A DNA stretch of 9,528 bases from Scatosoma sp045537295 (GCA_045537295.1 JAZSPG010000015.1:1-9528), one strand, 5' to 3'. Positions 1-7,322 are shown, numbered from the stretch's first letter. A program made the numbers and translations. The notes: a model not told the origin generated them from the sequence alone.

Positions 1-42
1 CCCCCCCACTTGTCAAGCGTTTATCCTACTTTTCCACAACGC

Positions 43-69
43 AAAAAACCGCCCGTACCCCGAGCGGTT
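43..69 (-). terminator. Rho-independent terminator of the nfnAB operon
   Basis: Read on the minus strand, the arms AACCGC and GCGGTT (plus positions 64-69 and 47-52) form a 6-bp stem with a G/C-rich interior that can add two more pairs. The stem runs directly into six T residues. It lies about 20 bases past the nfnB stop codon, as expected for the operon's end. Bases 1-42 beyond it show no feature I can support. Confidence 0.8.
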
Positions 70-90
70 CTTTCTTCCCATTCTTTACTT

Positions 91-1515
91 TTAGTTTTTG
101 CTTTTGATATATTCGTCAATGGCTTTCGCGCAAACCTTCCCCGCGCCCATCGCCTTAATCACGGTCGCCGCGCCCGTCGCCGCGTCGCCCCCGCAATACA
201 CTCCCTCGATAGAGGTTTTACCCAACTCGTCCACGGCAATTTCCCCGCGTCTGAGCGTTTGCAAACTCGGCGTCGTGTCTTTCAATAACGGGTTTGGCGA
301 AGTACCCAGCGACATAATCACGCAATCGACGGGCAGAACGAACTCACTCCCCGCGAGTTCTTTCGGCGAACGCCGTCCGCTTTCGTCAGGCTCGCCAAGC
401 TCCATTTTAATACACTCGATACCGCTTACCCAACCGTAATTGCTATCGCGCGGGTCGCTAACCTCCGTCGGCAAAATGCGCGTGGGGTTGGTAAGCAAAT
501 CAAAGACAATCCCTTCCTCTTTCGCGTGTTCGATTTCCTCGCGCCGAGCGGGCAGTTCCTCTTCGCCACGGCGGTAGATAATATGTACCTCCGCGCCCAA
601 CCGCTTTGCCGTTCTCGCCGCGTCCATTGCGACGTTCCCACCGCCGACGACCGCCACCCGTTTTCCGCGCTGGATAGGGGTACGGCTGTCCGCTTTATAG
701 GCTTTCATCAAATTCGAACGCGTCAAAAACTCGTTCGCCGAATACACCCCTTTCAAGCTCTCGCCCGGGATATTCATAAACTTAGGAAGTCCCGCACCCG
801 AACCGATAAACACCGCCTCAAACCCGTATTCTTCCTTTAATTCCTCAATGGTGATTACCCTACCGATAACCATATTCGTCTGGATTTTCACGCCGAGCGC
901 TTTTAAGTTCTCGACTTCCTTTTGCACGATAGCCTTCGGCAAACGGAACTCGGGAATACCGTACACCAGCACGCCCCCCGCGACATGCAACGCCTCGAAC
1001 ACCGTCACTTCATACCCCAACTTTGCCAAATCGCCCGCGCAAGTCAGCCCCGCAGGCCCGCTACCCACGACAGCGACTTTATGCCCGTTGGGCTGGGCAG
1101 GTACGGGTTGAACGCTACAATTTACGTTATGCCAGTCGGCGACGAACCGTTCTAACCTGCCGATACCGACCGCCTCACACCCCGCTTTTATCCCGCGCGT
1201 ACACTTACCCTCGCATTGCGTTTCCTGCGGGCAAACGCGACCGCACACAGCGGGCAAAGAAGAATCCTGAGCGATAATTTGATACGCACCTTCAAAATCC
1301 CCCTCCGCAACCTTTGCGATAAATTCGGGGATTTTAATATTGACGGGACAGGCGGACACACAAGGACGGTTTTTACACGCGATACAGCGTTTTGCCTCCT
1401 CGATAGCCGTTTCCGCCGAATACCCCAGCGCCACCTCTTCGAAATTCCCGTTTCTCGTCAACGCGTCCTGCGTCGGCATTTCGTTTTTCACAGGGCTCAT
1501 ATTAAACTTAGCCAT
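91..1515 (-). CDS. nfnB: NADH-dependent reduced ferredoxin:NADP+ oxidoreductase large subunit (NfnB/NfnL; GltD-like)
   Basis: This 474-residue protein is the large subunit of the flavin-based electron-bifurcating transhydrogenase that couples NADH and reduced ferredoxin to NADP+ reduction in the cytosol. The N-terminal dihydroprymidine-dehydrogenase-type Fe-S domain has C44, C47, C52 and C56, then C91, C95, C101 and C105, enough for two [4Fe-4S] clusters. A FAD-binding GSGPAG follows at 151-156, a second dinucleotide site GGGNVA at 291-296, and a C-terminal FAD motif GGDAATGAATVI at 442-453. The ATG at 1515 is chosen because AGGAGG sits 9 nt upstream. The gene starts one base after the nfnA stop, so the subunits are probably translationally coupled. 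Databases often name this family glutamate synthase small subunit (GltD). The nfnA partner and the absence of a glutamate synthase large subunit here favour NfnB. The length matches the family. Confidence 0.92.
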   Translation of the reverse strand: MAKFNMSPVKNEMPTQDALTRNGNFEEVALGYSAETAIEEAKRCIACKNRPCVSACPVNIKIPEFIAKVAEGDFEGAYQIIAQDSSLPAVCGRVCPQETQCEGKCTRGIKAGCEAVGIGRLERFVADWHNVNCSVQPVPAQPNGHKVAVVGSGPAGLTCAGDLAKLGYEVTVFEALHVAGGVLVYGIPEFRLPKAIVQKEVENLKALGVKIQTNMVIGRVITIEELKEEYGFEAVFIGSGAGLPKFMNIPGESLKGVYSANEFLTRSNLMKAYKADSRTPIQRGKRVAVVGGGNVAMDAARTAKRLGAEVHIIYRRGEEELPARREEIEHAKEEGIVFDLLTNPTRILPTEVSDPRDSNYGWVSGIECIKMELGEPDESGRRSPKELAGSEFVLPVDCVIMSLGTSPNPLLKDTTPSLQTLRRGEIAVDELGKTSIEGVYCGGDAATGAATVIKAMGAGKVCAKAIDEYIKSKN

Positions 1516-1516
1516 T

Positions 1517-2359
1517 TTACTTTACCTCCTGCTTAAACAAATTGCAGGTTGCCTCACGTTCCCGCGCCTCAAAATCCGAATACGCACGCGAACGGCTCAT
1601 TGCCTCGTCGAAATCAATTTCGTGTCCGTCGAACTCAGGCCCGTCCACGCAGGCAAATTTCATTTTACCGCCCACCGTCAGTCTACAACCACCGCACATA
1701 CCCGTTCCGTCAATCATAATCGGGTTCATACTCGCCACCGTTTTCACGCCGTACGCTTTCGTGGTTAAACACACGAACTTCATCATAATCAACGGACCAA
1801 TGGTAATCACCTCGTCAAAGGTTTCGCCCTTTTCCAAAAGCTCTTTTAACGGCACGCACACGTTCCCCGCCCTGCCGTACGAACCGTCGTCCGTCATTAT
1901 ATAAAAATTATCCGAAACGGACTTAAACTCGTTTTCTAAAATCACGAGGTCTTTATTCCGAAACCCGATAACCGAAGTCACGTTTGCGCCCGCCTCTTTC
2001 AACGCGCGCGCCACGGGCAACGCAATCGCGCACCCTACGCCCCCGCCGACGACGCACACCTTTTTCAAACCCGAAATTTTCGTAGGTCTGCCCAAAGGTC
2101 CGACGAAATCGGCGATATATTCCCCTTGGTTTTTATAATTTAACCTTTCCGTCGTCGCGCCGACGATTTGAAAAATCACCGTCACCGTTCCCGCGGTTCT
2201 GTCATACCCCGCTATCGTAAGCGGAATCCGTTCCCCGTCCTCGTCCACACGCAAAATAACGAACTGCCCCGCCTGCGCCTTTTTCGCCACGAACGGCGCA
2301 AGAATTTCCATTTGCGTGACCGTGGGATTAAGCGGTTTCTTACCGACGATTTGATACAT
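1517..2359 (-). CDS. nfnA: NADH-dependent reduced ferredoxin:NADP+ oxidoreductase small subunit (NfnA/NfnS), FAD and [2Fe-2S]
   Basis: This 280-residue protein belongs to the ferredoxin-NADP reductase superfamily, close to PyrK (the dihydroorotate dehydrogenase electron-transfer subunit). It has a FAD-binding barrel with RIPLTIA at 44-50, an NAD(H)-binding GGGVGCA at 105-111, and a C-terminal [2Fe-2S] site. In that site C222, C225 and C237 are present. The position of the first cysteine in PyrK is taken by an aspartate, D217 in the run IDGTGMCGGC. A three-Cys/one-Asp site is the known hallmark of NfnA, so this is the bifurcating transhydrogenase subunit rather than PyrK. No pyrimidine genes are nearby, which fits. 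The ATG at 2359 has AAGGAG 7 nt upstream and is the first gene after the promoter at 2396-2424. The stop is followed after one base by nfnB. Confidence 0.92.
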   Translation of the reverse strand: MYQIVGKKPLNPTVTQMEILAPFVAKKAQAGQFVILRVDEDGERIPLTIAGYDRTAGTVTVIFQIVGATTERLNYKNQGEYIADFVGPLGRPTKISGLKKVCVVGGGVGCAIALPVARALKEAGANVTSVIGFRNKDLVILENEFKSVSDNFYIMTDDGSYGRAGNVCVPLKELLEKGETFDEVITIGPLIMMKFVCLTTKAYGVKTVASMNPIMIDGTGMCGGCRLTVGGKMKFACVDGPEFDGHEIDFDEAMSRSRAYSDFEAREREATCNLFKQEVK

Positions 2360-2395
2360 AGCTTTGCTCCTTAAAAACCTTAAAGTATAGGCATT

Positions 2396-2424
2396 ATTAT
2401 ACAGCTTTTCTCAAAAAAAGTCAA
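2396..2424 (-). promoter_or_regulatory. Sigma-A promoter of nfnAB
   Basis: On the minus strand TTGACT (2424-2419) and a perfect TATAAT (2401-2396) are separated by exactly 17 bases. The nfnA start codon is about 37 nt downstream of the -10 box. The spacer holds a run of T. No operator-like palindrome was seen. Confidence 0.82.
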
Positions 2425-2523
2425 ACGCTTGAACGCCGTCGCAAAATTTTTATTTTCGTCCCGCTTTTTCCACCTTTTCCCGTCAAATTTTTCACAAAAT
2501 TTTCATTTTTCCGCCCGTTTTGT

Positions 2524-2552
2524 TTGCCATTCCATAAAATAAGTAGTATAAT
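2524..2552 (+). promoter_or_regulatory. Sigma-A promoter of the cation:proton antiporter
   Basis: TTGCCA (2524-2529) and a perfect TATAAT (2547-2552) are separated by 17 bases. Transcription should begin near 2559, upstream of the ATG at 2605. The promoter diverges from the nfnAB promoter. About 100 bases between the two (2425-2523) are pyrimidine-rich and hold no further feature that I can support. Confidence 0.82.
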
Positions 2553-2604
2553 ATTCTACGGTCAATCACCAAATAAAAAACAAAACGAAAAACGAGGCGA
2601 AATT

Positions 2605-3901
2605 ATGCAAATTCTTTTAAGCTTATCCATCGCGCTTTTAGCAGGACTTATGCTCTCGCGCGTAGCCAAATTATTACAGCTTCCCGCCGTAACGGCATAT
2701 CTCGTTACGGGTATTTTAATCGGGCCGTACTGTCTTGGCGCGTTCGGCGTGAAAGGTCTGGGCTTTATCAGTATGGCGGATATTAAAAGCTATTCCCTGC
2801 TTTGCGATATCGCGCTCGGCTTTATCGCCTTTTCTATCGGCAACGAATTCCGCCTCTCCCAGCTTAAAAAAATCGGCAAACAAGCGACGGTAGTCGGCAT
2901 TTTCCAAGCGGTAACGGCAACCCTGCTCGTCGACGGAGTTTTAATCCTCCTGCATTTACTTATGCCCGACAAGCTCCCCCTGCCCGCCACCCTCATCTTA
3001 GGCGCAATCGCCTCGGCAACCGCGCCCGCCGCCACCTTAATGGTCGTAAAGCAATACAAAGCAAAAGGACCTTTAACCGACATCTTGCTCCCCGTCGTAG
3101 CCTTAGACGACGCCGTGGGCTTAGTGCTGTTCGCCATCTCTTTCGGCGTAGCCAAAGCCATTCTTTCGGGGGTAATCGATATCGTATCCATACTCGTCAA
3201 CCCGTTGCTTGAAATTATTTTATCCTTGGGCTTAGGCGCGGTAATGGGCTTCCTGTTCTCTTGGTGCGAACGCTTTTTCCATTCGCGTTCTAAGCGCCTT
3301 GCGGTATCCGTCGGGTTCGTAATGCTCACCATCGGTCTTTCTATGCTGAAATTTGAATTTGGCAAGGTACATATCGGCTTTTCTTCCCTGCTCGTTTGTA
3401 TGATGCTCGGCACGATATTTTGCAATATCTGCGACTTTTCCGAAGAACTTATGGACAGGGTCGATAGATGGACCGCACCCCTTTTCGTTCTCTTCTTCGT
3501 GCTTAGCGGTGCGGAATTAGAACTTTCGGTGTTCACCGATATTATGATTGTGCTTATTGGGCTCGTCTATCCTCACCCGTTCCATCGGCAAATATTCGGG
3601 CGCATTTTTAAGCGCAAAATGGACGAAATGCGACGACAATATCGTCAAATATTTAGGCGTAACCCTTTTGCCCCAAGCGGGCGTCGCGCTGGGTATGGCA
3701 ATCAAGAGCGCGGATTTAGGACTTCCGATTATCGCGAACATCACGCTTTTCGCCGTGCTTATTTACGAGCTCGTCGGACCTATGCTCACGAAAATTGCGT
3801 TGTTAAAAGCAGGCGACATCAACCCCGAGGGCAAGACGAGCGCGCGCCACGAACACGCGAAAAAGAAAGCGCAACAAGCTACGGAAAATACGCAAAACTA
3901 A
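2605..3901 (+). CDS. Cation:proton antiporter, CPA2 (Kef/NapA-like) family, interrupted by a frameshift near 3570
   Basis: This is a polytopic membrane antiporter that exchanges Na+ or K+ for H+. The start at 2605 has a GAGGCG ribosome site just upstream. An in-frame ATG at 2524 lies inside the -35 box and cannot be the start. The protein opens with hydrophobic helices and a TAYLVTGILIGP motif near residue 31. It continues with ATAPAAT (about 136-142) and the ion-site pair in ALDDAVG (about 162-168), typical of CPA2 transporters. The frame reads well up to residue 322 (codon at 3568), then turns into basic, non-membrane sequence that runs on to 3984. One base over, the family signature resumes as LTRSIGKYSGAF and LPQAGVALGMAI and ends at the TAA at 3899-3901. 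Spliced, the product would be about 431 residues, a normal family length. The break is a single-base gain or two-base loss. It is either a real inactivating mutation or a sequence error. Confidence 0.87.
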
Positions 3902-3918
3902 CGAATTTACCGTATACA

Positions 3919-3955
3919 AAAACGGGATTTGGGCGTTATGCCCAAATCCCGTTTT
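3919..3955. terminator. Bidirectional Rho-independent terminator between convergent genes
   Basis: A perfect 16-bp stem (arms 3919-3934 and 3940-3955) encloses a five-base loop GTTAT. The arms begin with AAAA and end with TTTT, so a U-tract follows the hairpin on either strand. It sits 17 bases after the antiporter's frame-corrected stop and 11 bases after the stop of the minus-strand permease remnant. It can therefore end both convergent units. The uncorrected antiporter frame would run right through it, which supports the stop at 3901 as the original one. Confidence 0.93.
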
Positions 3956-3966
3956 ATTTTACACTT

Positions 3967-4255
3967 TTACGGCTGACGAATTAGCTCGACGGGTTTCTTT
4001 TTAGAAATCTTAACAATCGGCAATGCGGAAGACAAAACGGACAACGCTATACTCAGCCCCGTAATCAACAGCACCTGTCTAATCCCAAACAACGCAAAGT
4101 CAACGAACACCTGCATCACCTCGCGAATATACAAATTCACGAGCATACAGCCCACCGCCGACAAAACGCTCGCCAACACACCGTTGATAAACGCAATAAT
4201 CAAGCTCTCGCTTAAAAAGACGAGGAATATATCCTTCCCGCACGCGCCAAGCCCT
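3967..4255 (-). pseudogene. C-terminal remnant of an FtsX/MacB-type ABC transporter permease
   Basis: About 95 residues remain from the end of an ABC permease. In one frame the minus strand reads RGLGACGKDIF, then FLSESLIIAFINGVLA. A membrane segment, a short loop and a last membrane segment follow, and the stretch ends in PIVKISKKKPVELIRQP. The 'LGA..KDIF..FL.ESLIIA' stretch and the 'KISKKKPVELIR' tail are characteristic of the FtsX-like domain's end. The several hundred residues expected before it, including the earlier membrane segments and the large extracytoplasmic domain, are missing. The only start in this frame is a TTG at 4203, in the middle of the conserved domain and without a convincing ribosome site. 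This is therefore a fragment and not a gene. It is fused out of frame to the ATPase remnant at 4242-4255. Confidence 0.85.
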
Positions 4256-4644
4256 CTATTTCCATTTCTTTCAACAACCGTTCCAACCCCGCTTCGTCCG
4301 CTTTCTTGCCTTGCAGTTCCATCGCGATTTTCACGTTGTATTCCACGGTATATTCCGCTAAAAGATTATATTCTTGAAAAACGAACCCCACGAACGTGTT
4401 ACGGTAAGCGTCGTATTCCTTAGCGGAAAATTCGGACAGACCTTTATCCTGCACGAAAATTTCCCCGCCGTCCACCTTATCCAAACCGCCGATAACGTTC
4501 AAAAGCGTGGTTTTTCCGCAACCGCTCTTGCCCGTAATAAACACCATACCCGTCGACGGAAAGGTAAGCGAAACGCCGTTTAAGGCGTACACCTCCCCCG
4601 CTTTCGTTTTATACTTCTTCGTTACGTTTTTGAAGTTGTAACAT
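4212..4644 (-). pseudogene. N-terminal remnant of an ABC transporter ATPase (MacB/LolD type), frameshifted and truncated
   Basis: The first ~130 residues of an ABC ATPase survive. They include VTKKYKTKAGEVYALNGVSL, a complete Walker A (GKSGCGKTT) and the Q-loop region (VFQEYNLL). The sequence breaks off after EIEGLAR, where LSGGQ, Walker B and the H-loop should follow. It then reads RIYSSSF and a stop at 4212. The product cannot hydrolyse ATP. The intact frame is open from about 4626, and the earliest plausible start within it is a GTG at 4592, already inside the domain. The natural start appears to be the ATG at 4644, with AGGAG about 11 nt upstream. It reads MLQLQ and then leaves frame in the A5 run at 4627-4631. 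With four A it would read MLQLQNVTKKYKTK, a normal N-terminus. The fragment follows gltS and overlaps its 3' end. Confidence 0.85.
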
Positions 4645-6025
4645 CTAATTTCTTTCTCCTAAATATTCTACTTCTAAACAGCAAGATATTCATACCGATA
4701 AAGAACGCAATCAAAATAACCAAAGTCAACGCGGGTTGCTTAGGCGCAAGCGTTGCAAGTAACATCATTGGGAACCCGAACACGATAGCGGGAAAATTCT
4801 GATACACTAAGTTATCCGACGCAGGCGACTTAAACCCGCCGTCGATTTCTCTAAGCAGGATAATCCCCGTACTCGCCGTCCCCGTCAACATACCGTACAT
4901 CATCAAAAATTGTTCGTTTTCGTAGTTTTTGAACAACACTTTCGCAACGAACAAATTATACACGTAGGTAAATACCAACCCCACGACGCCGAGGACGAGA
5001 ATAACGCCCCAATAATTTTTCAAAACGTCCAAACGAATCGCGGAAATCCCCGCCACCACCATAACGTCGAAGAAACAGTTACTCAGTCGCGTAAGTAAAA
5101 AGTTGTTGGTGTATTGTTTTTTAATCACCGATTTCTTTTGTAAAAAGTTAATTACGACTTTGACAAGCGTCGCCGTCAACACGCCGAGCAAGAAGTTAAA
5201 CCCGTAAATCACCGACTTCATATTCGGCAACAGCAACCCCAAACCGTACATCACGAAAAACGCCAACCCGTACGCCAACGCAATTAAGGCAAGTTGCACG
5301 GTAATTTTATCCATACTACCGTTCATCGGAATTTCATTGTCCGACTGCACGTCCTCAGACTGCAACTTCCCCTCTTCGTTTTGCGTAAAAGTAAACTTAC
5401 CTTTCTTGCGCAAATAATGCAAATGAATAACCCCGCCGATACTCGCGCTTAAAAAACCAAACGCCGCAATCGTCAAGCCGAAACTTCTGCCCCCGACGAA
5501 CCCGTAATCGCTTTCGTAAATACTGCCGTAATTGAGCGCCTGCCCCGTACCTTGCCCGTACCCAAAGGGCAACAAAATACCCGCCACGGGGAAGAACCCG
5601 TCCACGATATAAGCAACGACCATCGTAATACCCAGCCCCAGCACCGCTTGCAACAAATAGGTAGAAACGGTGGTAACGCCCGTATTAAAAATTTCAATAT
5701 TTCTCTCTTTCGTCAATTTCTTATCCGATTTTTTCAGCGAGGTAGCGATAAATCCAAGCGCCAACGCGTGATAGGTAATCACCTCTAAGCTTTGCGCGCC
5801 GTCCCCGCCGAAGCAAGACGCGTCAAAAATAGACGAACCCGTCACCGCGCTGTATATCCCGCTGACAGTCAACAAAAGCAACCCCGCCAACACGGAAGTG
5901 GGAATTAACGACGCCTGTAAAAACTTCACCGATTTTTTCAATCCGTTCGCCACCAATAAACTCACGAGCAGAACGGCAATCAGCAAAAAACCGCCCCAAA
6001 CCTCAAAGCCCCAAAAATTTTCCAT
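4622..6025 (-). CDS. gltS: Sodium/glutamate symporter (ESS family, GltS)
   Basis: This 467-residue inner-membrane carrier takes up glutamate with Na+. It shows about ten hydrophobic segments arranged as two inverted halves. Around residues 150-175 it has the re-entrant-loop type motif LPFGYGQGTGQALNYG, corresponding to the G/Q-rich loop of GltS proteins. A hydrophilic linker containing QNEEGKLQSEDVQSDNE joins the halves, and a second loop with LTGTASTGIILLREIDGG lies near residue 380. The ATG at 6025 has GGAG 6-7 nt upstream and lies inside the 3' end of the acyltransferase gene, overlapping it by 23 nt, so coupling is likely. The last few codons (DVTTSKT) overlap the start of the ABC ATPase remnant. 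The A-run there decides the stop: with one A fewer, the frame would continue to 4609. No separate promoter was seen. Confidence 0.9.
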   Translation of the reverse strand: MENFWGFEVWGGFLLIAVLLVSLLVANGLKKSVKFLQASLIPTSVLAGLLLLTVSGIYSAVTGSSIFDASCFGGDGAQSLEVITYHALALGFIATSLKKSDKKLTKERNIEIFNTGVTTVSTYLLQAVLGLGITMVVAYIVDGFFPVAGILLPFGYGQGTGQALNYGSIYESDYGFVGGRSFGLTIAAFGFLSASIGGVIHLHYLRKKGKFTFTQNEEGKLQSEDVQSDNEIPMNGSMDKITVQLALIALAYGLAFFVMYGLGLLLPNMKSVIYGFNFLLGVLTATLVKVVINFLQKKSVIKKQYTNNFLLTRLSNCFFDVMVVAGISAIRLDVLKNYWGVILVLGVVGLVFTYVYNLFVAKVLFKNYENEQFLMMYGMLTGTASTGIILLREIDGGFKSPASDNLVYQNFPAIVFGFPMMLLATLAPKQPALTLVILIAFFIGMNILLFRSRIFRRKKLDVTTSKT

Positions 6026-7214
6026 TTCCTTCTCCTTTGGTGATATTTTGATACCGGTAAAAAATCTGCACGTACTTCAACGCGTTAAACCGCGTTTCGC
6101 CCTTTACCTGATACACCTTGTTTTCGTAATAAATATTTAACTTATTCCTACCCAAAACGGTAACCGCGCGCACCTTATCAAACGGCAAAACGAAACTTTC
6201 CGTTTGCGTTTGCGCCTCTATCCTGTTCCCGAACAGCGAAAGGGTAATATTTTCGGACAAACACCGCTTTTTCTCGTACAGCGCGACCTCGTACAACGCC
6301 GTTTTATCCGTATAGATAGGCGTATCTATAAGCGCCGTCACGTCCAACGAATTGATAAATTCGCTTTGATACTCATACCACTCGTAGCTGTACTTAAACG
6401 GAAATTCCCCGTTCACGCCCTCGAATTGCTTGTTGGGCAAATACCGCGCACTCAGCCCGCACTTTTTACAGGTAATGATATCCTTATCCGTATGCAACGA
6501 GGACAACTTACACTGCGGGCAAACGTAAATCGCGCGTTCCAAATACTGCGCAAGCCCCTTGCCTTTATATTCGCCCGGGGTATAACAATCGTTCACGTCA
6601 AGTTCTTTGCAAAGCGTTTGATACAGCTCGCCGTCGGAGAGTTTGGAATAATCCTCCCATTCCAACACCTTGGTAACGCCCACCTGCATTTTCCCCTTTC
6701 TCGCCTTATCGCTCCAACGCGGGTACGCGCCGTACCCGCCCGTTATTTGCATAATCGCCACGGGCAATTTAAGTGCTTTGACAAGCCCGACGATTGCGGG
6801 CTTTATGTATTCGGTTTTCCCGCTGTACGTACGGTTTCCCTCAGGGAACAACGCAATCGTACCGCCCTCTTTGGCAACGCGAATACAGTTCAGCACCGCG
6901 CGCGTGTCCGTTGCTTGCTTTTTAATCGGAATAGGCGCAACCGCCCATTTTAACAGCTTTGACACCCAACCGTTCGAAAACAAATCCTCGCTTGTCACGT
7001 AATAAATCGGACCTTTGAACGTCATACCCAGCAAAAACTGGTCAACGGCGGTTTGGTGATTCATCAAGACGAGGAACTGCCGTTTTTCCTTATTTTTGAA
7101 CTTATTTATTTTCACGCGGTACTTTAATCTCACGTAAGTCCCCAACACCGCGTACGCGATATTACGGATAATACGGTGGCGAAATCGCACCCATTTTTTC
7201 TCTTTCTTTTTCAT
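6003..7214 (-). CDS. PlsC-like lysophospholipid acyltransferase with zinc ribbon and C-terminal extension
   Basis: This 403-residue protein has an N-terminal glycerolipid acyltransferase domain of the 1-acyl-sn-glycerol-3-phosphate acyltransferase type, which makes phosphatidic acid at the membrane. The catalytic HX4D motif is NHQTAVD at 52-58, and the substrate-binding FPEGNRTYSG is at 123-132. A basic and aromatic N-terminus (1-35) probably lies on the membrane. PlsC proteins usually end near residue 240. This one continues with a zinc ribbon, CPQC at 232-235 and CKKC at 249-252. About 150 further residues look beta-rich and may be PH-like (NITLSLFGNRIEA, FVLPFDKVRAVTVLG). That last assignment is a guess from pattern alone. 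The ATG at 7214 has AAGGA upstream and lies about 35 nt below an extended -10 promoter. Its stop lies within gltS. The acyl acceptor cannot be told from sequence. Confidence 0.85.
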   Translation of the reverse strand: MKKKEKKWVRFRHRIIRNIAYAVLGTYVRLKYRVKINKFKNKEKRQFLVLMNHQTAVDQFLLGMTFKGPIYYVTSEDLFSNGWVSKLLKWAVAPIPIKKQATDTRAVLNCIRVAKEGGTIALFPEGNRTYSGKTEYIKPAIVGLVKALKLPVAIMQITGGYGAYPRWSDKARKGKMQVGVTKVLEWEDYSKLSDGELYQTLCKELDVNDCYTPGEYKGKGLAQYLERAIYVCPQCKLSSLHTDKDIITCKKCGLSARYLPNKQFEGVNGEFPFKYSYEWYEYQSEFINSLDVTALIDTPIYTDKTALYEVALYEKKRCLSENITLSLFGNRIEAQTQTESFVLPFDKVRAVTVLGRNKLNIYYENKVYQVKGETRFNALKYVQIFYRYQNITKGEGNGKFLGL

Positions 7215-7248
7215 AAAAAGGCGTTTCCTTTTATTTTTTATCCTATTT

Positions 7249-7277
7249 ATTATAACACAAAATCTTCGTAAGGTAAA
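7249..7277 (-). promoter_or_regulatory. Extended -10 sigma-A promoter of the acyltransferase-gltS unit
   Basis: On the minus strand TTTACC (7277-7272) is followed after 17 bases by a perfect TATAAT (7254-7249). TGT directly precedes the -10 box and gives an extended -10. The acyltransferase ATG is about 35 nt downstream. The -35 box matches only 4 of 6 positions, which the extended -10 could offset. Confidence 0.75.
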
Positions 7278-7322
7278 GCACCTCGGTTATATTTTTTGAT
7301 TTTTTCCAAATTTTTCGCACGG

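Noticed and set aside
1..42. Possible regulatory site in the C-run and following bases at the left edge
   Set aside because: The stretch is too short and has no convincing motif; it lies beyond the nfnAB terminator and the neighbouring gene is not visible.
2425..2523. Possible riboswitch or small RNA between the divergent promoters
   Set aside because: The stretch is a low-complexity pyrimidine-rich spacer upstream of both start points, with no stable hairpin seen.
2524..2604. Upstream in-frame start for the antiporter at 2524
   Set aside because: The ATG lies in the -35 box and upstream of the expected transcript start, and the added residues are hydrophilic and unlike the family. The ATG at 2605 has a ribosome site.
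2790..3536. 248-residue minus-strand open frame
   Set aside because: It is antisense to the conserved membrane part of the antiporter, is rich in S/T/K/P with no recognisable domain, and has no ribosome site or promoter.
3548..3590. Programmed ribosomal frameshift in the antiporter
   Set aside because: No slippery heptamer, internal Shine-Dalgarno or downstream hairpin was seen at the switch point. Such control is not known for this family.
4212..4592. A complete small ABC ATPase starting at the GTG at 4592
   Set aside because: The domain begins further upstream in the same frame, and the product lacks the signature motif, Walker B and the H-loop.
6204..6953. 249-residue plus-strand open frame
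   Set aside because: It mirrors the acyltransferase gene. The composition is Arg/Leu-rich shadow sequence and no start signal is present.
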